From Alloyangia pacifica (GTDB lineage: Bacteria; Pseudomonadota; Alphaproteobacteria; Rhodobacterales; Rhodobacteraceae): a stretch of DNA of 64,000 bases. Position numbers and translations under genes: made by a program. The DNA lies in NCBI RefSeq assembly GCF_900116195.1, contig NZ_FOZW01000004.1, forward strand, positions 360,340 through 424,339, written 5' to 3'. The notes beneath the pieces were generated by a model, which was not told where the DNA came from, did no database searches, and saw only the letters and a list, made by a program, of their open reading frames with translations. Below are positions 1 to 8,242 of the stretch, piece after piece. Position 1 is the first letter of the stretch. Every line of letters starts with the position of its first letter.

Positions 1-565
1 CCAGCTTGTAGCTCTGGAACGAGAAGCAGCCGACCCGGCCCAGTGTGCCGATGTTGCGCCCGGACCATCTGGTGCCCAGTGAATGCGCGGCGTCCTCGAT
101 CACCGGCAGGCCGCGGGCGTCGCAGAGGTCGAGGATCGCGTCCATGTCCGAGGTATGGCCGCGCATATGGCTGATGATCACCGCGTCCACTCCGCCCAGC
201 TTCGCCTCGAAGTCCTTCAGGTCGATGCGGTAGTTCTCGCCCACCTCGCAGAGCACCGGCACACAATCGGCATGCACGATCGACGAGGGCACCGCGGCGA
301 AGGTGAAGCCGGGGATCAGCACCTTCGCGCCACGCGGCAGGTCCAGCGCCTTCAGCGACAGAAACAGCGCGGCCGAGCAGCTCGATACCGCCAGAGCGTA
401 TTTGGAGCCCAGCAGCGCGGCGAACTCGCGTTCCAGCAGCGCGACGGGCGCATCCTCGGGCGCGGTGTAGCGGAAGAGGTCGCCCGACAGCAGCAGGCGG
501 TCGATCTCGGCGCGGGCTTCCTCGGGAATGGGCTCCGCATCGTGCATGTTCGGAAGGCTGCTCAT
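1..565 (-). CDS. DegT/DnrJ/EryC1/StrS-family PLP aminotransferase (N-terminal part only)
   Basis: I translated the minus strand from the ATG at 565. The frame stays open for 188 codons and runs off the left edge, so the C-terminal half is missing. The product opens MSSLPNMHDAEPIP. It carries hallmarks of fold-type I sugar/amine aminotransferases: the cofactor-pocket region AVSSCSAALFLSLKAL, an Asp in VIEDAAHSLG that should contact the PLP pyridine nitrogen, and CFSFQSYK close to the window edge, whose Lys should form the Schiff base with PLP. Family members transaminate nucleotide-linked keto-sugars or similar ketones. The gene lies upstream of, and on the same strand as, nothing else visible; the amine-oxidation block lies on the same strand to its right, separated by a terminator. 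That context favours an amine or amino-acid substrate over a sugar nucleotide, but the substrate cannot be read from the sequence. No strong ribosome site precedes the ATG. Confidence 0.85.
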   Translation of the reverse strand, partial: MSSLPNMHDAEPIPEEARAEIDRLLLSGDLFRYTAPEDAPVALLEREFAALLGSKYALAVSSCSAALFLSLKALDLPRGAKVLIPGFTFAAVPSSIVHADCVPVLCEVGENYRIDLKDFEAKLGGVDAVIISHMRGHTSDMDAILDLCDARGLPVIEDAAHSLGTRWSGRNIGTLGRVGCFSFQSYKL

Positions 566-626
566 ATTGCAAAATCCAAATTATTTCTTTGATAAATCTT
601 AAACACGAGAAATGTGTCGCCCAAGT

Positions 627-650
627 GAAAATGCTCCCGGCAGGGAGCAT
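627..650 (-). terminator. Intrinsic terminator after the FAD oxidase gene
   Basis: An 8-bp perfect stem (ATGCTCCC/GGGAGCAT, 631-650) has a GGCA loop. On the minus strand it is followed at once by TTTTC. It lies 26 bp past the stop of the FAD oxidoreductase gene, the right place to end the minus-strand operon before the aminotransferase gene. Confidence 0.7.
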
Positions 651-675
651 CCACCGATCGTGAGCGGATTCTCTC

Positions 676-1977
676 TCAGAGACCGAGGCGGTCGCGCAGC
701 GCGTACCAACTCATCGCCAGCACCAGCAGAGGCGAGCGCAGAGCCGCGCCGCCCGGGAACCCGGGCACGGGCAGCGCCGCCATGGCGTCGAACCCCGACG
801 ACTGTCCGCGCACGGCTTCGGCCAGCAGACGGCCCGCGTGCACGGCGGTGCCGACCCCGTGGCCGGAGTAGCCCGATGCGGTGAGCACGTTCGGCGCAAG
901 CCGCGCCAGCAGCGGCAGGCGCTTCATGGTGATCGCCAGCGTGCCGCCCCAGGCGTAGTCGAGCCGCACGTCCTCGAGCTGCGGGAAGATCTCCAGCATC
1001 GGCTTGCGCACCAGCGCCCTGATGTCGCTCGGGAATCGGTAGCCGTAGCTCTCGCCGCCGCCGAACAGCAGCCGCCCGTCGTGGCTGAGACGGAAGTAAT
1101 TCACCACGAACTTGGAATCGGCCACCGCCACGTCGCGGGTCAGCACTTCGCGGGTCCGCTCGCCGAGCGGCTCCGTGGCAACGACGAAGTTGTTGATCGG
1201 CATGACCTTTGCCGCGACTTTCGGTTCCAGGCCGCCGAGATAGCCGTTGCAGGCATAGATCACGTGTTTGGCGCGCAGTGTGCCGCCGCCGGTGTGGACC
1301 AGCACCTCGCGGCCCTGTTCGACGCTTTCCACGTGGCTGGTCTCGTAGATCCGCGCCCCGGCACCGGCAGCGGCCTTTGCCAGCCCCAGCGCGAAACGCA
1401 GCGGGTGCAGATGCGCCGCGCCCATGTCGAGCACGCCGCCGCTGTAGTCGGGGGAGGGGCAGAGCGCATGGAAGGCCTCGCGGTCCATGCGTTCGATTTC
1501 GTAGCCGTAGTTTTCGCCCATGTGCTCGGCGTAGTGATGCAGGTGCTCCACGTCGCCCTTGCTCGAGCCGCACCAGGCGACGCCGTCGCGCAGGTAGCAG
1601 TCGATGCCGTGCTTTGCGATCAGAGTGCGGCACAGGTCCTTGGCCTCTTCGCCAAGGTCCCAGAGCACCCGCGCATTTGCCTCGCCGACCATCTTCTCGA
1701 GGCTGAGCTGGTCCTGTCGCTGGCCCGACCCGAGCTGCCCGCCGTTGCGCCCCGAGGCACCGAAACCGACCCGGTGTGCCTCCAGCAGCGCCACGTCCAG
1801 CCCCGCCTCGGCGAGGTGCAGCGCCGCCGAGAGGCCGGTGTAGCCGCCGCCGATGATGCAGACATCGGCCCGCGCCTCGCCTTCGAGCTTGGGAAAGGGC
1901 GGCAGCAGCTCGGCTGTCGCCGCGTACCAGCTCTGCGGGTACTCGCCGCGCCGATCGTTCGAGAACAGCAGGTCCAT
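676..1977 (-). CDS. puuB: FAD-dependent amine oxidoreductase, gamma-glutamylputrescine oxidase-like
   Basis: The 433-residue flavoprotein belongs to the D-amino-acid oxidase (DAO) family. The N-terminus holds a dinucleotide-binding motif, CIIGGGYTGLSAALHLAE, at about residues 40-57. An acidic residue ends the second beta strand (ALLEAHRVGFGASGRNGG), the usual FAD ribose contact, and the SGRNGGQL stretch is typical of PuuB/OrdL proteins. A C-terminal FAD segment (SGYSGHGVGTAVHAGRLLAEAV) closes the fold. Its length matches the family (about 425-430). PuuB oxidises gamma-glutamylputrescine to the aldehyde with release of ammonia and peroxide. The glutamine-synthetase homologues and amidotransferase directly upstream on the same strand would make and later hydrolyse the gamma-glutamyl amide. 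The family is firm; the exact amine substrate is inferred. Confidence 0.8.
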   Translation of the reverse strand: MDLLFSNDRRGEYPQSWYAATAELLPPFPKLEGEARADVCIIGGGYTGLSAALHLAEAGLDVALLEAHRVGFGASGRNGGQLGSGQRQDQLSLEKMVGEANARVLWDLGEEAKDLCRTLIAKHGIDCYLRDGVAWCGSSKGDVEHLHHYAEHMGENYGYEIERMDREAFHALCPSPDYSGGVLDMGAAHLHPLRFALGLAKAAAGAGARIYETSHVESVEQGREVLVHTGGGTLRAKHVIYACNGYLGGLEPKVAAKVMPINNFVVATEPLGERTREVLTRDVAVADSKFVVNYFRLSHDGRLLFGGGESYGYRFPSDIRALVRKPMLEIFPQLEDVRLDYAWGGTLAITMKRLPLLARLAPNVLTASGYSGHGVGTAVHAGRLLAEAVRGQSSGFDAMAALPVPGFPGGAALRSPLLVLAMSWYALRDRLGL

Positions 1978-2006
1978 CGCGCCCCCTCCTTCATTCGTCT
2001 AGACAC

Positions 2007-2039
2007 AAGTATCCCGGGGGTCCGGGAGCAGAGCCCCCG
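2007..2039 (+). repeat. Copy of a dispersed GC-rich intergenic repeat (short form)
   Basis: AAGTATCCCGGGGGTCCGGG is followed by AGCAGAGCCCCCG in the gap between the FAD oxidase and glutamine-synthetase genes. The order (AAGTAT/AAATAT, CCGGGGG, spacer, then a pairing GAGCCCCC) matches the copies near 9.7 and 55.2 kb. The CCGGGGG and GCCCCCG parts can pair as a hairpin. Confidence 0.55.
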
Positions 2040-2062
2040 AAACCTGCCGCGGCCGGGTCCGC

Positions 2063-3427
2063 TCAGACGTTGAGCAGCAGGTGCTCGCGTTCCCAGGGCG
2101 AAATCACCGCGAGGAATTCCTCGTACTCGGTGCGCTTCACGATCGAGTAGACGCGGGCAAACTCCGGGCCCAGCACCTCGTGAAGCTTGGTCGCCTCGTC
2201 GAAGAGGTCGAGCGCCTGGCCCAGCACGCGCGGGATGTCGCCCTCGCCCTCGTAGGCGTCGCCGCGAAACTGCTTCGACGGCCGCAGCTCCTCCATCAGA
2301 CCGAGATAGCCGCAGGCCAGCGAGGCGGCGATGCCGAGGTAGGGGTTGCAGTCCATCCCGGCGAGGCGGTTCTCGACCCGGCGCGCAGAGGGGCCGGAGA
2401 TCGGAATGCGAATGCCGGTGGTGCGGTTGTCGCGGCCCCATTCGAGGTTGATCGGCGCGGCGCTGTCGCGCACGTAGCGGCGGTAGCTGTTGACGTAGGG
2501 TGCCAGCACCGCGATGGCCGCGGGCAGGTAGGTCTGCAGCCCGCCGATGAAGTGGAAGAAGGCATCGGTCTCGCCCCCGGCGGGACCGGAGAAAATGTTG
2601 CGGCCGGTCTCGATGTCCATCACCGAGTGGTGGATGTGCATCGCCGAGCCGGGCTCGTCGGCGATCGGCTTGGCCATGAAGGTGGCAAAGCAGTCGTGGC
2701 GCAATGCCGCCTCGCGGATCAGCCGCTTGAAGTAGAAGATCTCGTCGGCGAGCTTCACCGGGTCGCCGTGCTGAAGGTTGATCTCCAGCTGGCCTGCGCC
2801 GCCTTCCTGGGTGATGCCGTCGATCTCGAAGCCCTGCGCCTCGGCGAAGTCGTAGATGTCGTCGATCACCGGGCCGAACTCGTCGACCGCGGTCATCGAA
2901 TAGGCCTGGCGCGCCGCGGCGGGTCGGCCTGAGCGGCCCATCATCGGCTTGATGTCCTTGGCGGGATCGACGTTGCGCGCCACCAGGAAGAATTCCATCT
3001 CGGGGGCCACCACGGGCTCCCAGCCCTGCTTGCGGTAAAGCTCGACCACGCGTTTCAGCACGTTACGCGGCGCGGCGGGGACGGGCTCGCCCTTGCGGTC
3101 GAAGGCGTCGTGGATCACCTGCAGCGTCCAATCGGCGGTCCAAGGCGCGGCGGTGGCCGTGCTCATGTCCGGGCGCAGGATCATGTCGCGCTCGATGAAG
3201 CCGACGTTTTCGTCCGCGGCCTCACCCCAGTCGCCGGTGATCGTCTGGTAGAAGATCGACTCGGGCAGGTGGAAATAGTCCTGCCGGGCGAATTTCGAGG
3301 CGGGAACCGCCTTGCCGCGGGCAATGCCGGGCAGGTCGGCGATCACGCATTCGACCTCGTCGAGCCGCCGCCCTTCGAGATAGGCGGTGGCGGGTTGCGG
3401 AAGCTGGCCTGTCCAGTCCTCGGTCAT
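2063..3427 (-). CDS. puuA: Glutamine synthetase family protein (gamma-glutamylpolyamine synthetase-like)
   Basis: The frame is open further upstream, but the start is set at the ATG at 3427 (MTEDWTGQLPQ). It forms an ATGA overlap with the stop of the upstream amidotransferase gene and gives 454 residues, the usual size for PuuA-type enzymes. Family motifs are the metal/ATP-site EMEFFLVAR, the glutamate-site QEGGAGQLEINL, the ATP-binding MAKPIADEPGSAMHIHHSV and NRTTGIRIP, and the conserved C-terminal NPYLGIAASLACGYLG. PuuA-type enzymes use ATP to join glutamate to an amine such as putrescine, rather than ammonia to glutamate. The neighbouring PuuB-like oxidase and amidotransferase support this. 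It may instead act on another amine or ethanolamine-like substrate. Confidence 0.85.
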   Translation of the reverse strand: MTEDWTGQLPQPATAYLEGRRLDEVECVIADLPGIARGKAVPASKFARQDYFHLPESIFYQTITGDWGEAADENVGFIERDMILRPDMSTATAAPWTADWTLQVIHDAFDRKGEPVPAAPRNVLKRVVELYRKQGWEPVVAPEMEFFLVARNVDPAKDIKPMMGRSGRPAAARQAYSMTAVDEFGPVIDDIYDFAEAQGFEIDGITQEGGAGQLEINLQHGDPVKLADEIFYFKRLIREAALRHDCFATFMAKPIADEPGSAMHIHHSVMDIETGRNIFSGPAGGETDAFFHFIGGLQTYLPAAIAVLAPYVNSYRRYVRDSAAPINLEWGRDNRTTGIRIPISGPSARRVENRLAGMDCNPYLGIAASLACGYLGLMEELRPSKQFRGDAYEGEGDIPRVLGQALDLFDEATKLHEVLGPEFARVYSIVKRTEYEEFLAVISPWEREHLLLNV

Positions 3428-4110
3428 GCGAGAGCCTTTTGCTTGAAGAAATGCGCGAATTGATCGGCGACGGCGCGCTGGTCGAGCGGGGTGCCGAGCG
3501 CCTTGCCGGCGGCGTCGAGCCGCTCCTGCGGCACCACACCGGGGCCCCGTGTCTCGATCAGGGCGCGGGTGAAATCGTCGTTGAATTCGGGGTGCGGCTG
3601 CACCGTATAGGCGTGGCCCGGATAGAGCAGGGCAGCATAGTCGCAGAAGTCCGAGCTGGCCACGACCTCGGCCCCTTGCGGCAGCTCGGTGACCTGGTCC
3701 TGATGCCAGGCGTTGATCACCTTCTGCTGCCCGTCCTTGAAGCGATAGGTGGTCGGTCCGACCACCCAGCCGCCGGGGTGCTTCTCGACCCTGCCGCCAA
3801 GCGCCTGCGCGATGATCTGGTGGCCGAAGCACACGCCGATCAGCGGGCGGCCCTGCGCGTAGATGTCGCGGATCAGCTGCTCGAGCGGCGGAATCCAGGC
3901 GTGGTCCTCGTAGGCGCCGTGGCGCGAGCCGGTGATGAGCCAGCCGTCCGCCGCCTCGGGGCCTTCGGGGAAGTCGCCGTTCACCACCGACCAGCTTTCG
4001 AACTCGAAGCCGTAGCCGTCGAGAAGGCGGGCGAAGAAGGCGGGGTATTCACCGGTCTCGGCCGCGAGTTCCGCGGGGACGAGGCCGGTCTGCAGGATGC
4101 CGATTTTCAT
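3424..4110 (-). CDS. Class I glutamine amidotransferase-like hydrolase
   Basis: The 228-residue single-domain protein has a class I GATase fold. The nucleophile is Cys94 in IGVCFGHQII, and the other two triad residues are His173 and Glu175 in QPHPEF. It has no synthetase domain, so it probably hydrolyses a free gamma-glutamyl compound, much as PuuD hydrolyses gamma-glutamyl-GABA. By sequence it resembles GMP-synthase-type GATases more than classical PuuD, so the function is assigned from the operon. The gene sits between two PuuA-like genes and overlaps the downstream one by four bases (ATGA), which implies translational coupling. Confidence 0.75.
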   Translation of the reverse strand: MKIGILQTGLVPAELAAETGEYPAFFARLLDGYGFEFESWSVVNGDFPEGPEAADGWLITGSRHGAYEDHAWIPPLEQLIRDIYAQGRPLIGVCFGHQIIAQALGGRVEKHPGGWVVGPTTYRFKDGQQKVINAWHQDQVTELPQGAEVVASSDFCDYAALLYPGHAYTVQPHPEFNDDFTRALIETRGPGVVPQERLDAAGKALGTPLDQRAVADQFAHFFKQKALA

Positions 4111-4174
4111 GGATCACACGTTGCTTTGTCTGGCCCGAAGGTAGTCTTGCCGCAAAGGCGCGGCAAGGCCGTGC

Positions 4175-5518
4175 TCAGACCGTATCTAGGTAGATTTCGA
4201 CCTGTTCCAGCGGCGACAGCTCGGTCATGTAGAGCTGCTCCTGGCGCTTGGTCAGCAGCAGGTTGCGGATCAGTTCCTGCGGCAGGATGCGGGGCATGAT
4301 GTCGCTCGCCTCGAAGGCGTCCATGGCCGATTCCCAGTCGGTCGGGATCAGCGGCAGGTCCTGCGCGTAGGCATTGCCGGTGATCGGCTCGGGCGGCTCG
4401 ATCTCGTCCTCGATGCCGTTGAGCGCCGCGCCAAGGATGGTGGCCATCAGCAGGTAGGGGTTCACGTCGCCGCCCGCCACGCGGTGCTCGATCCGGCGCG
4501 CCGCCGGGCTGCCCGAGGGCACGCGGATCGCCGCGGTGCGGTTCTCGTAAGCCCAGGAGATCCCGCAGGGGGCATGGTTCTCGGGGATCAGCCGCTCGTA
4601 GGAATTGAGGTGCGGCGCGAAGATCAGCGTGCTGTCGTGCATCGCGTTGACGCAGCCGCCGATGGCGTGGCGCAGCACCTCGGTGCCCTTCGGCCCGCCG
4701 TCGTCGAAGATGTTGTTGCCCTCTTCGTCGAGCACCGAGAAATGCATGTGCATCCCCGAGCCGGCGTAATCCTCGTAGGGCTTCGCCATGAAGGAGGCGG
4801 CGAAGCCGTGGCGGCGCGCCAGCCCCTTGAGCAGCATCTTGAACAGCCAGGCGTCATCCGCCGCGCGCAGCGCGTCGTCCTGGTGCATCATGTTGATCTC
4901 GAACTGCCCGAGACCCGCCTCGGAGATGGCGGTATCGGCGGGGATATCCATGTCCTCGCAGGCGTCGTAGAGGTCGGTGAAGAAGATGTCGAAGGTGTCG
5001 AGGGCGCGGATCGACAGCACCTCGGCGGCCTTGCGGCGCTTGCCCGAGCGGGGCGAGACAGGCACCTGCAGCTTGCGGGTGCTGTCGTCGATCAGGAAGA
5101 ATTCCATTTCCAGCGCAACCACCGGCGTCAGCCCGTGCCGCTTGTAGCGGTTGACCACCTGCGCCAGCGCGTGGCGCGGGTCGCCTTCGTAGGGCTTGCC
5201 GCCCTCGTGGAACATCCAGATCGGCAAGAGTGCGGTCGGCGCCTCGAGCCAGGGCATCGGCACGAAGCCGCGCTCGGTAGGTTTCAACACGCCGTCGCGG
5301 TCGCCGGATTCAAAGACCAGCGGGCTGTCGTCGATGTCCTCACCCCAGATGTCGAGGTTCAGCGCCGAGAAGGGGAAGCGGGTGCCATCCTCGACGACCT
5401 TGTGGGCAAAGCGGGAAGGAACGCGCTTGCCGCGCGGCTGTCCGTTGAGGTCGCATGCGGCCACACGGATGGTGCGGACCTGGGGGTTCTTGCGGAGCCA
5501 GGTTTTCGGGTCAGTCAT
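4175..5518 (-). CDS. Second glutamine synthetase family protein (gamma-glutamylamine synthetase-like)
   Basis: The start is placed at the ATG at 5518 (MTDPKTWLRKN), which gives 447 residues. The upstream in-frame extension to 5671 is low-complexity and crosses a repeat and terminator region, so it is rejected. Motifs are VALEMEFFLID (metal site), EAGLGQFEINMMHQ, FMAKPYEDYAGSGMHMHFSV, NRTAAIRVPSG and NPYLLMATILGAALNG. It shares the PuuA-type architecture with the downstream gene but is clearly diverged from it, so the two are paralogues and not a recent tandem copy. Two such enzymes in one operon suggest two substrates or a hetero-oligomer. It lies downstream of the ABC importer genes but beyond a terminator, so it may have its own promoter. 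Confidence 0.8.
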   Translation of the reverse strand: MTDPKTWLRKNPQVRTIRVAACDLNGQPRGKRVPSRFAHKVVEDGTRFPFSALNLDIWGEDIDDSPLVFESGDRDGVLKPTERGFVPMPWLEAPTALLPIWMFHEGGKPYEGDPRHALAQVVNRYKRHGLTPVVALEMEFFLIDDSTRKLQVPVSPRSGKRRKAAEVLSIRALDTFDIFFTDLYDACEDMDIPADTAISEAGLGQFEINMMHQDDALRAADDAWLFKMLLKGLARRHGFAASFMAKPYEDYAGSGMHMHFSVLDEEGNNIFDDGGPKGTEVLRHAIGGCVNAMHDSTLIFAPHLNSYERLIPENHAPCGISWAYENRTAAIRVPSGSPAARRIEHRVAGGDVNPYLLMATILGAALNGIEDEIEPPEPITGNAYAQDLPLIPTDWESAMDAFEASDIMPRILPQELIRNLLLTKRQEQLYMTELSPLEQVEIYLDTV

Positions 5519-5571
5519 TTTCTGTCCAAGAATTTGATCAAATTCAGCGTAGCGACTCGAATGCAGGCTGG

Positions 5572-5620
5572 CAAGCGGGGGCAGGGGGGCGGAAAGCGAG
5601 TATTTTCGGAAAGATGAAAG
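5572..5620 (-). repeat. Copy of the dispersed intergenic repeat
   Basis: On the minus strand this reads CTTTCATCTTTCCGAAAATA, then CTCGC, a short spacer and a run rich in CCCCC. The ATCTTTCCGAAAATAC part corresponds to TTCTCTTTGAAAATACGCC in the copies at 26.5 and 55.2 kb. It sits in the promoter-side gap of the second glutamine synthetase gene. Confidence 0.5.
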
Positions 5621-5671
5621 GCTGGGCGACGTTTCGCAAGCGCGGGGTCGGGCGGCTGTTGCTGCGGGCAC

Positions 5672-5703
5672 AAAAAAGCCGGGCGCGCGCGGCGTCCGGC
5701 TTT
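5672..5703 (-). terminator. Intrinsic terminator after the ABC permease genes
   Basis: The minus strand reads AAAGCCGGACGCC, a GCGCGC loop region, then the pairing GCCCGGCTTTTTTG. The stem is about 10 bp with one G-T pair and ends in a run of T. It lies 25 bp past the stop of the distal permease gene and would reduce read-through into the glutamine synthetase gene. Confidence 0.75.
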
Positions 5704-5728
5704 CGGGTCTCTGTCGTCGCGGACCGCC

Positions 5729-6538
5729 TCAGCGCATCAGCAGCCGGGGGCGCATCCGCATCTTCTGGCGGCGCTCCTTCGGCAGGTGCCGGTTCAGCCG
5801 CTTGTTGATCAGCCCGAAGAGGCCCACCACGCAGAGCGTCAGCAGGATGAAATAGCCCGCGAGAATGGGGTAGGGCACGAAGGGGTTGAAGGTCTTGTCG
5901 GCGAAATAATTGGCGTAATAGAGCGCGTCGCCCCGCTGCTGCCAGGCCGGGAAGCCGGAGAAGAACACCAGCGTCGTGGCGTGGAAGAGGAAGATCGCCT
6001 CGTTGGTATAGGCGGGCCAGGCCAGCCGCAGCATGGTCGGCCAGACGATCTTCTTGAACCGGGGCCAGCCCGAGAAGCCATAGGCATCCGCTGCCTCGAC
6101 ATCGCCCTTGGGCACCGACAGCAGCGCGCCGTAGAAAATCTCGCCGGTATAGGCGGCGGTGTTGAGGAACAGCACCAGCGCCGCGCCGAGCCAGGCCGAG
6201 GTCAGCGGATCGAAGGCCGAAGAGACCCCCTTGAGGCTGAGGAACAGGAAGTAGGCGAAGAAGAACTGGATGAACAGCGGCGAGCCGCGGAAGACGAAGA
6301 TCACCCACTCCGCCAGCTTGCGGACGGGGGTAATCTTCGATGCCTTGCCCACCGCCAGCGCCGTGGCGAGGAAGAAGCCGGTCACCAGCGCAACGATGCC
6401 GAAGTAGATGTTCCACAGCATCCCCGAGCCGATCAGCGTGACCTGCTGGCACAGGGTGAAATTGTCGCGCGGCAGCAGCCGCTCGCCGATGCCGATCGAG
6501 CGCAGACCGTAGTCCGCGATGGTTTCCCAGCAGCTCAT
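5729..6538 (-). CDS. Polar amino-acid ABC transporter permease (HisM/OccM type)
   Basis: The start is set at the ATG at 6538 (MSCWETIADYG), which overlaps the stop of the upstream permease as ATGA. The open frame continues upstream inside that gene but is not used. The 269 residues have about five or six membrane segments. Examples are the first at about 40-65 (LIGSGMLWNIYFGIVALVTG) and others near FVFRGSPLFIQFFFAYF and GYFILLTLCVVGLFG. The HAAD-type permease signature GALLSVPKGDVEAADAYGFS (EAA loop) docks on the ATPase. It pairs with the next permease to form the inner-membrane channel of the importer encoded here. Confidence 0.88.
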   Translation of the reverse strand: MSCWETIADYGLRSIGIGERLLPRDNFTLCQQVTLIGSGMLWNIYFGIVALVTGFFLATALAVGKASKITPVRKLAEWVIFVFRGSPLFIQFFFAYFLFLSLKGVSSAFDPLTSAWLGAALVLFLNTAAYTGEIFYGALLSVPKGDVEAADAYGFSGWPRFKKIVWPTMLRLAWPAYTNEAIFLFHATTLVFFSGFPAWQQRGDALYYANYFADKTFNPFVPYPILAGYFILLTLCVVGLFGLINKRLNRHLPKERRQKMRMRPRLLMR

Positions 6539-7416
6539 GACGCCTTCCTCTGCGCTTCGCCGCCCATGGTGGCCTGCCCGTGGGTGAGCCGCTTCATGAT
6601 CCGATCGAGCACGATTTCCGACACGCGGGTGAAGGCGAGGTAGAAGACCAGCAGCGCCAGGAAGTACCAAACGCGCCAGTCGGGGTGCGGGTAGTCGGTG
6701 AACTTCGCGGTCTTCGAGCCGCCGAGTTCGCGCGCCCAGTAGACGATGTCCTCGACGCCCAGCAGGAAAAGCAGCGGCGTGGCCTTGATCAGCACCATCC
6801 ACAGGTTCGACAGGCCGGGCAGCGCATAGACCCACATCTGCGGCACGAGGATGCGCCAGAAGGTCTGGCGGCGGGTCATGCCGTAGGCCTCTGCGGTCTC
6901 GAGCTGCGCATGGGGCACGGCGCGCATCGCGCCGAAGAGCACGTTGGCGGCAAAGGCGCCGAAGACGATGGAGAAGGTCAGCACCGCGAGCGAGAAGCCG
7001 TAGGTCTCGTGCACCCATTGGGCGGCGGTCGAGAGCGGCAGCTTGGCCTCGGCGCAGACCACGAAATCATTGCCCTGACGGATCGGCTGATCCCAGTCGG
7101 GGCATTTCACCTCGTGCCGTATCCACTCGAAGAACTGGTCGAGGGCGATCACGAAGAACAGGAAGAAGGCGATGTCGGGCACGCCGCGCACGATGGCGAT
7201 ATAGGCCCGGCCCGCCCAGGACAGCGGCGGGAAATGCGAGCGCGCCGCCATGGCGCCGCCGAAGCCGAAGGCCAGGGCGACGGGCGCGGTGATCGCCAGC
7301 AGCAGCAGCACGGTGCCGACCGACACATAGATCGACAGGTGCTTGCCCGTGGTCAGGTAGCAGCTCAGCCATGCCAGGCCGTCGATCGCGTTAGGGTCGG
7401 TACACCAGGAGAACAT
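6535..7416 (-). CDS. Polar amino-acid ABC transporter permease (HisQ/OccQ type)
   Basis: The 293-residue membrane protein has an N-terminal hydrophobic segment (VGTVLLLLAITAPVALAFGFG), a periplasmic stretch with several Cys at about residues 95-125, and the EAA-loop signature GAMRAVPHAQLETAEAYGMT facing the cytoplasm. It is longer than a typical HisQ (about 230) because of the insertion around ECPDWD/CAEAKLP. The start is 53 bp past the binding-protein stop, across a GC-rich hairpin. It forms the heteromeric channel with the downstream permease, to which it is translationally coupled by a 4-bp overlap. Confidence 0.87.
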   Translation of the reverse strand: MFSWCTDPNAIDGLAWLSCYLTTGKHLSIYVSVGTVLLLLAITAPVALAFGFGGAMAARSHFPPLSWAGRAYIAIVRGVPDIAFFLFFVIALDQFFEWIRHEVKCPDWDQPIRQGNDFVVCAEAKLPLSTAAQWVHETYGFSLAVLTFSIVFGAFAANVLFGAMRAVPHAQLETAEAYGMTRRQTFWRILVPQMWVYALPGLSNLWMVLIKATPLLFLLGVEDIVYWARELGGSKTAKFTDYPHPDWRVWYFLALLVFYLAFTRVSEIVLDRIMKRLTHGQATMGGEAQRKAS

Positions 7417-7436
7417 GTCGTATCAGCCGTTGGCGA

Positions 7437-7455
7437 GGGGGCCGCGCGGGCCCCC
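7437..7455 (-). other. mRNA-stabilising hairpin between binding-protein and permease genes
   Basis: A 7-bp GC-only stem (GGGGGCC/GGCCCCC) with a 5-nt loop and no T run lies between the stop of the periplasmic binding protein gene and the permease start. In ABC importer operons such a hairpin usually protects the upstream mRNA so that the binding protein is made in excess. The role here is inferred from position. Confidence 0.55.
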
Positions 7456-7469
7456 TGCCGTTGCAGCGC

Positions 7470-8192
7470 TCAGAACGGAGCGCCGATTTCCCATTTCACC
7501 AGCAGCTCGTTGAGCGAGCCGTCGTCTTTCATCGACTGGATGGCCGCGTCGAACTTTTCCTTCAGCTCGGTGTCGCTCTGGCGCAGGCCCATGCCGACTC
7601 CGCCGCCGATCATCTCGTCCTGCTCGAGCAGCATCACGTCGTCGCTCTCGTCGGCGACCGGCGCGAGGTAGCTCTTGTCGGCCAGAACCGCGTCGGCCTC
7701 GCCGTTGCGCACGGCGGCGACGGTTTCGTCGGGGGTGGCGTATTCGACCAGCGTGGCGCCGGATTCGGCGACGAAGGCCGCCTGGATGGTGCCGGTCTGC
7801 GCGGCGATCACCGCGCCGCCGAGGTCGATGCCCTCGTTGCCCGAGAGCACCAGGTAGGAGGAGGGATCGGGCTGGGTGTAGTTCTGGGTGAAGCCGATGA
7901 CCTCTTCACGCTCGGGGGTGATCGACATGCCAGCCATGATCGTGTCGTAGTTGCCCGACACGAGGTTGGGGATGATCGAATCCCAGTCGTTGGTCACCCA
8001 CTCGCAGGTCACTTCCGCGCGCTTGCAGAGCTCGTCGCCGAGCTCGCGCTCGAAGCCGTCCACCTCACCTGCGTCATTGATGAAGTTGTACGGAGGGTAG
8101 GCGCCCTCGGTGCCCATGCGCACGGTGTCCTGGGCCAGCGCCACAGTGGCGGTCATGGCCAGCGCGGCGGTGCCGAGAAGGATGGATTTCAT
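7470..8192 (-). CDS. Periplasmic polar amino-acid-binding protein of an ABC importer
   Basis: The 240-residue family 3 solute-binding protein has a clear signal peptide (MKSILLGTAALAMTATVALA, cleavage near AQD). The mature part opens with VRMGTEGAYPPYNFINDAG, the ligand-site signature of lysine/arginine/ornithine/octopine-type proteins. AGMSITPEREEVIGFTQNY is the second classical motif. The paired lobes bind substrate in the periplasm and deliver it to the two permeases. The adjacent gamma-glutamylation genes suggest a basic amino acid, polyamine-derived amino acid or related amine as ligand, but specificity is not readable. Confidence 0.88.
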   Translation of the reverse strand: MKSILLGTAALAMTATVALAQDTVRMGTEGAYPPYNFINDAGEVDGFERELGDELCKRAEVTCEWVTNDWDSIIPNLVSGNYDTIMAGMSITPEREEVIGFTQNYTQPDPSSYLVLSGNEGIDLGGAVIAAQTGTIQAAFVAESGATLVEYATPDETVAAVRNGEADAVLADKSYLAPVADESDDVMLLEQDEMIGGGVGMGLRQSDTELKEKFDAAIQSMKDDGSLNELLVKWEIGAPF

Positions 8193-8242
8193 GTAACTTG
8201 CTCCCTGGTTAGGTACGTGTCCGGGGTGGTCTCTGCCGCCCG

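Noticed and set aside
3428..3832. Apparent fusion of extra N-terminal sequence to the first glutamine synthetase
   Set aside because: It lies within the amidotransferase gene in another frame; the ATGA overlap at 3424-3427 marks the real start.
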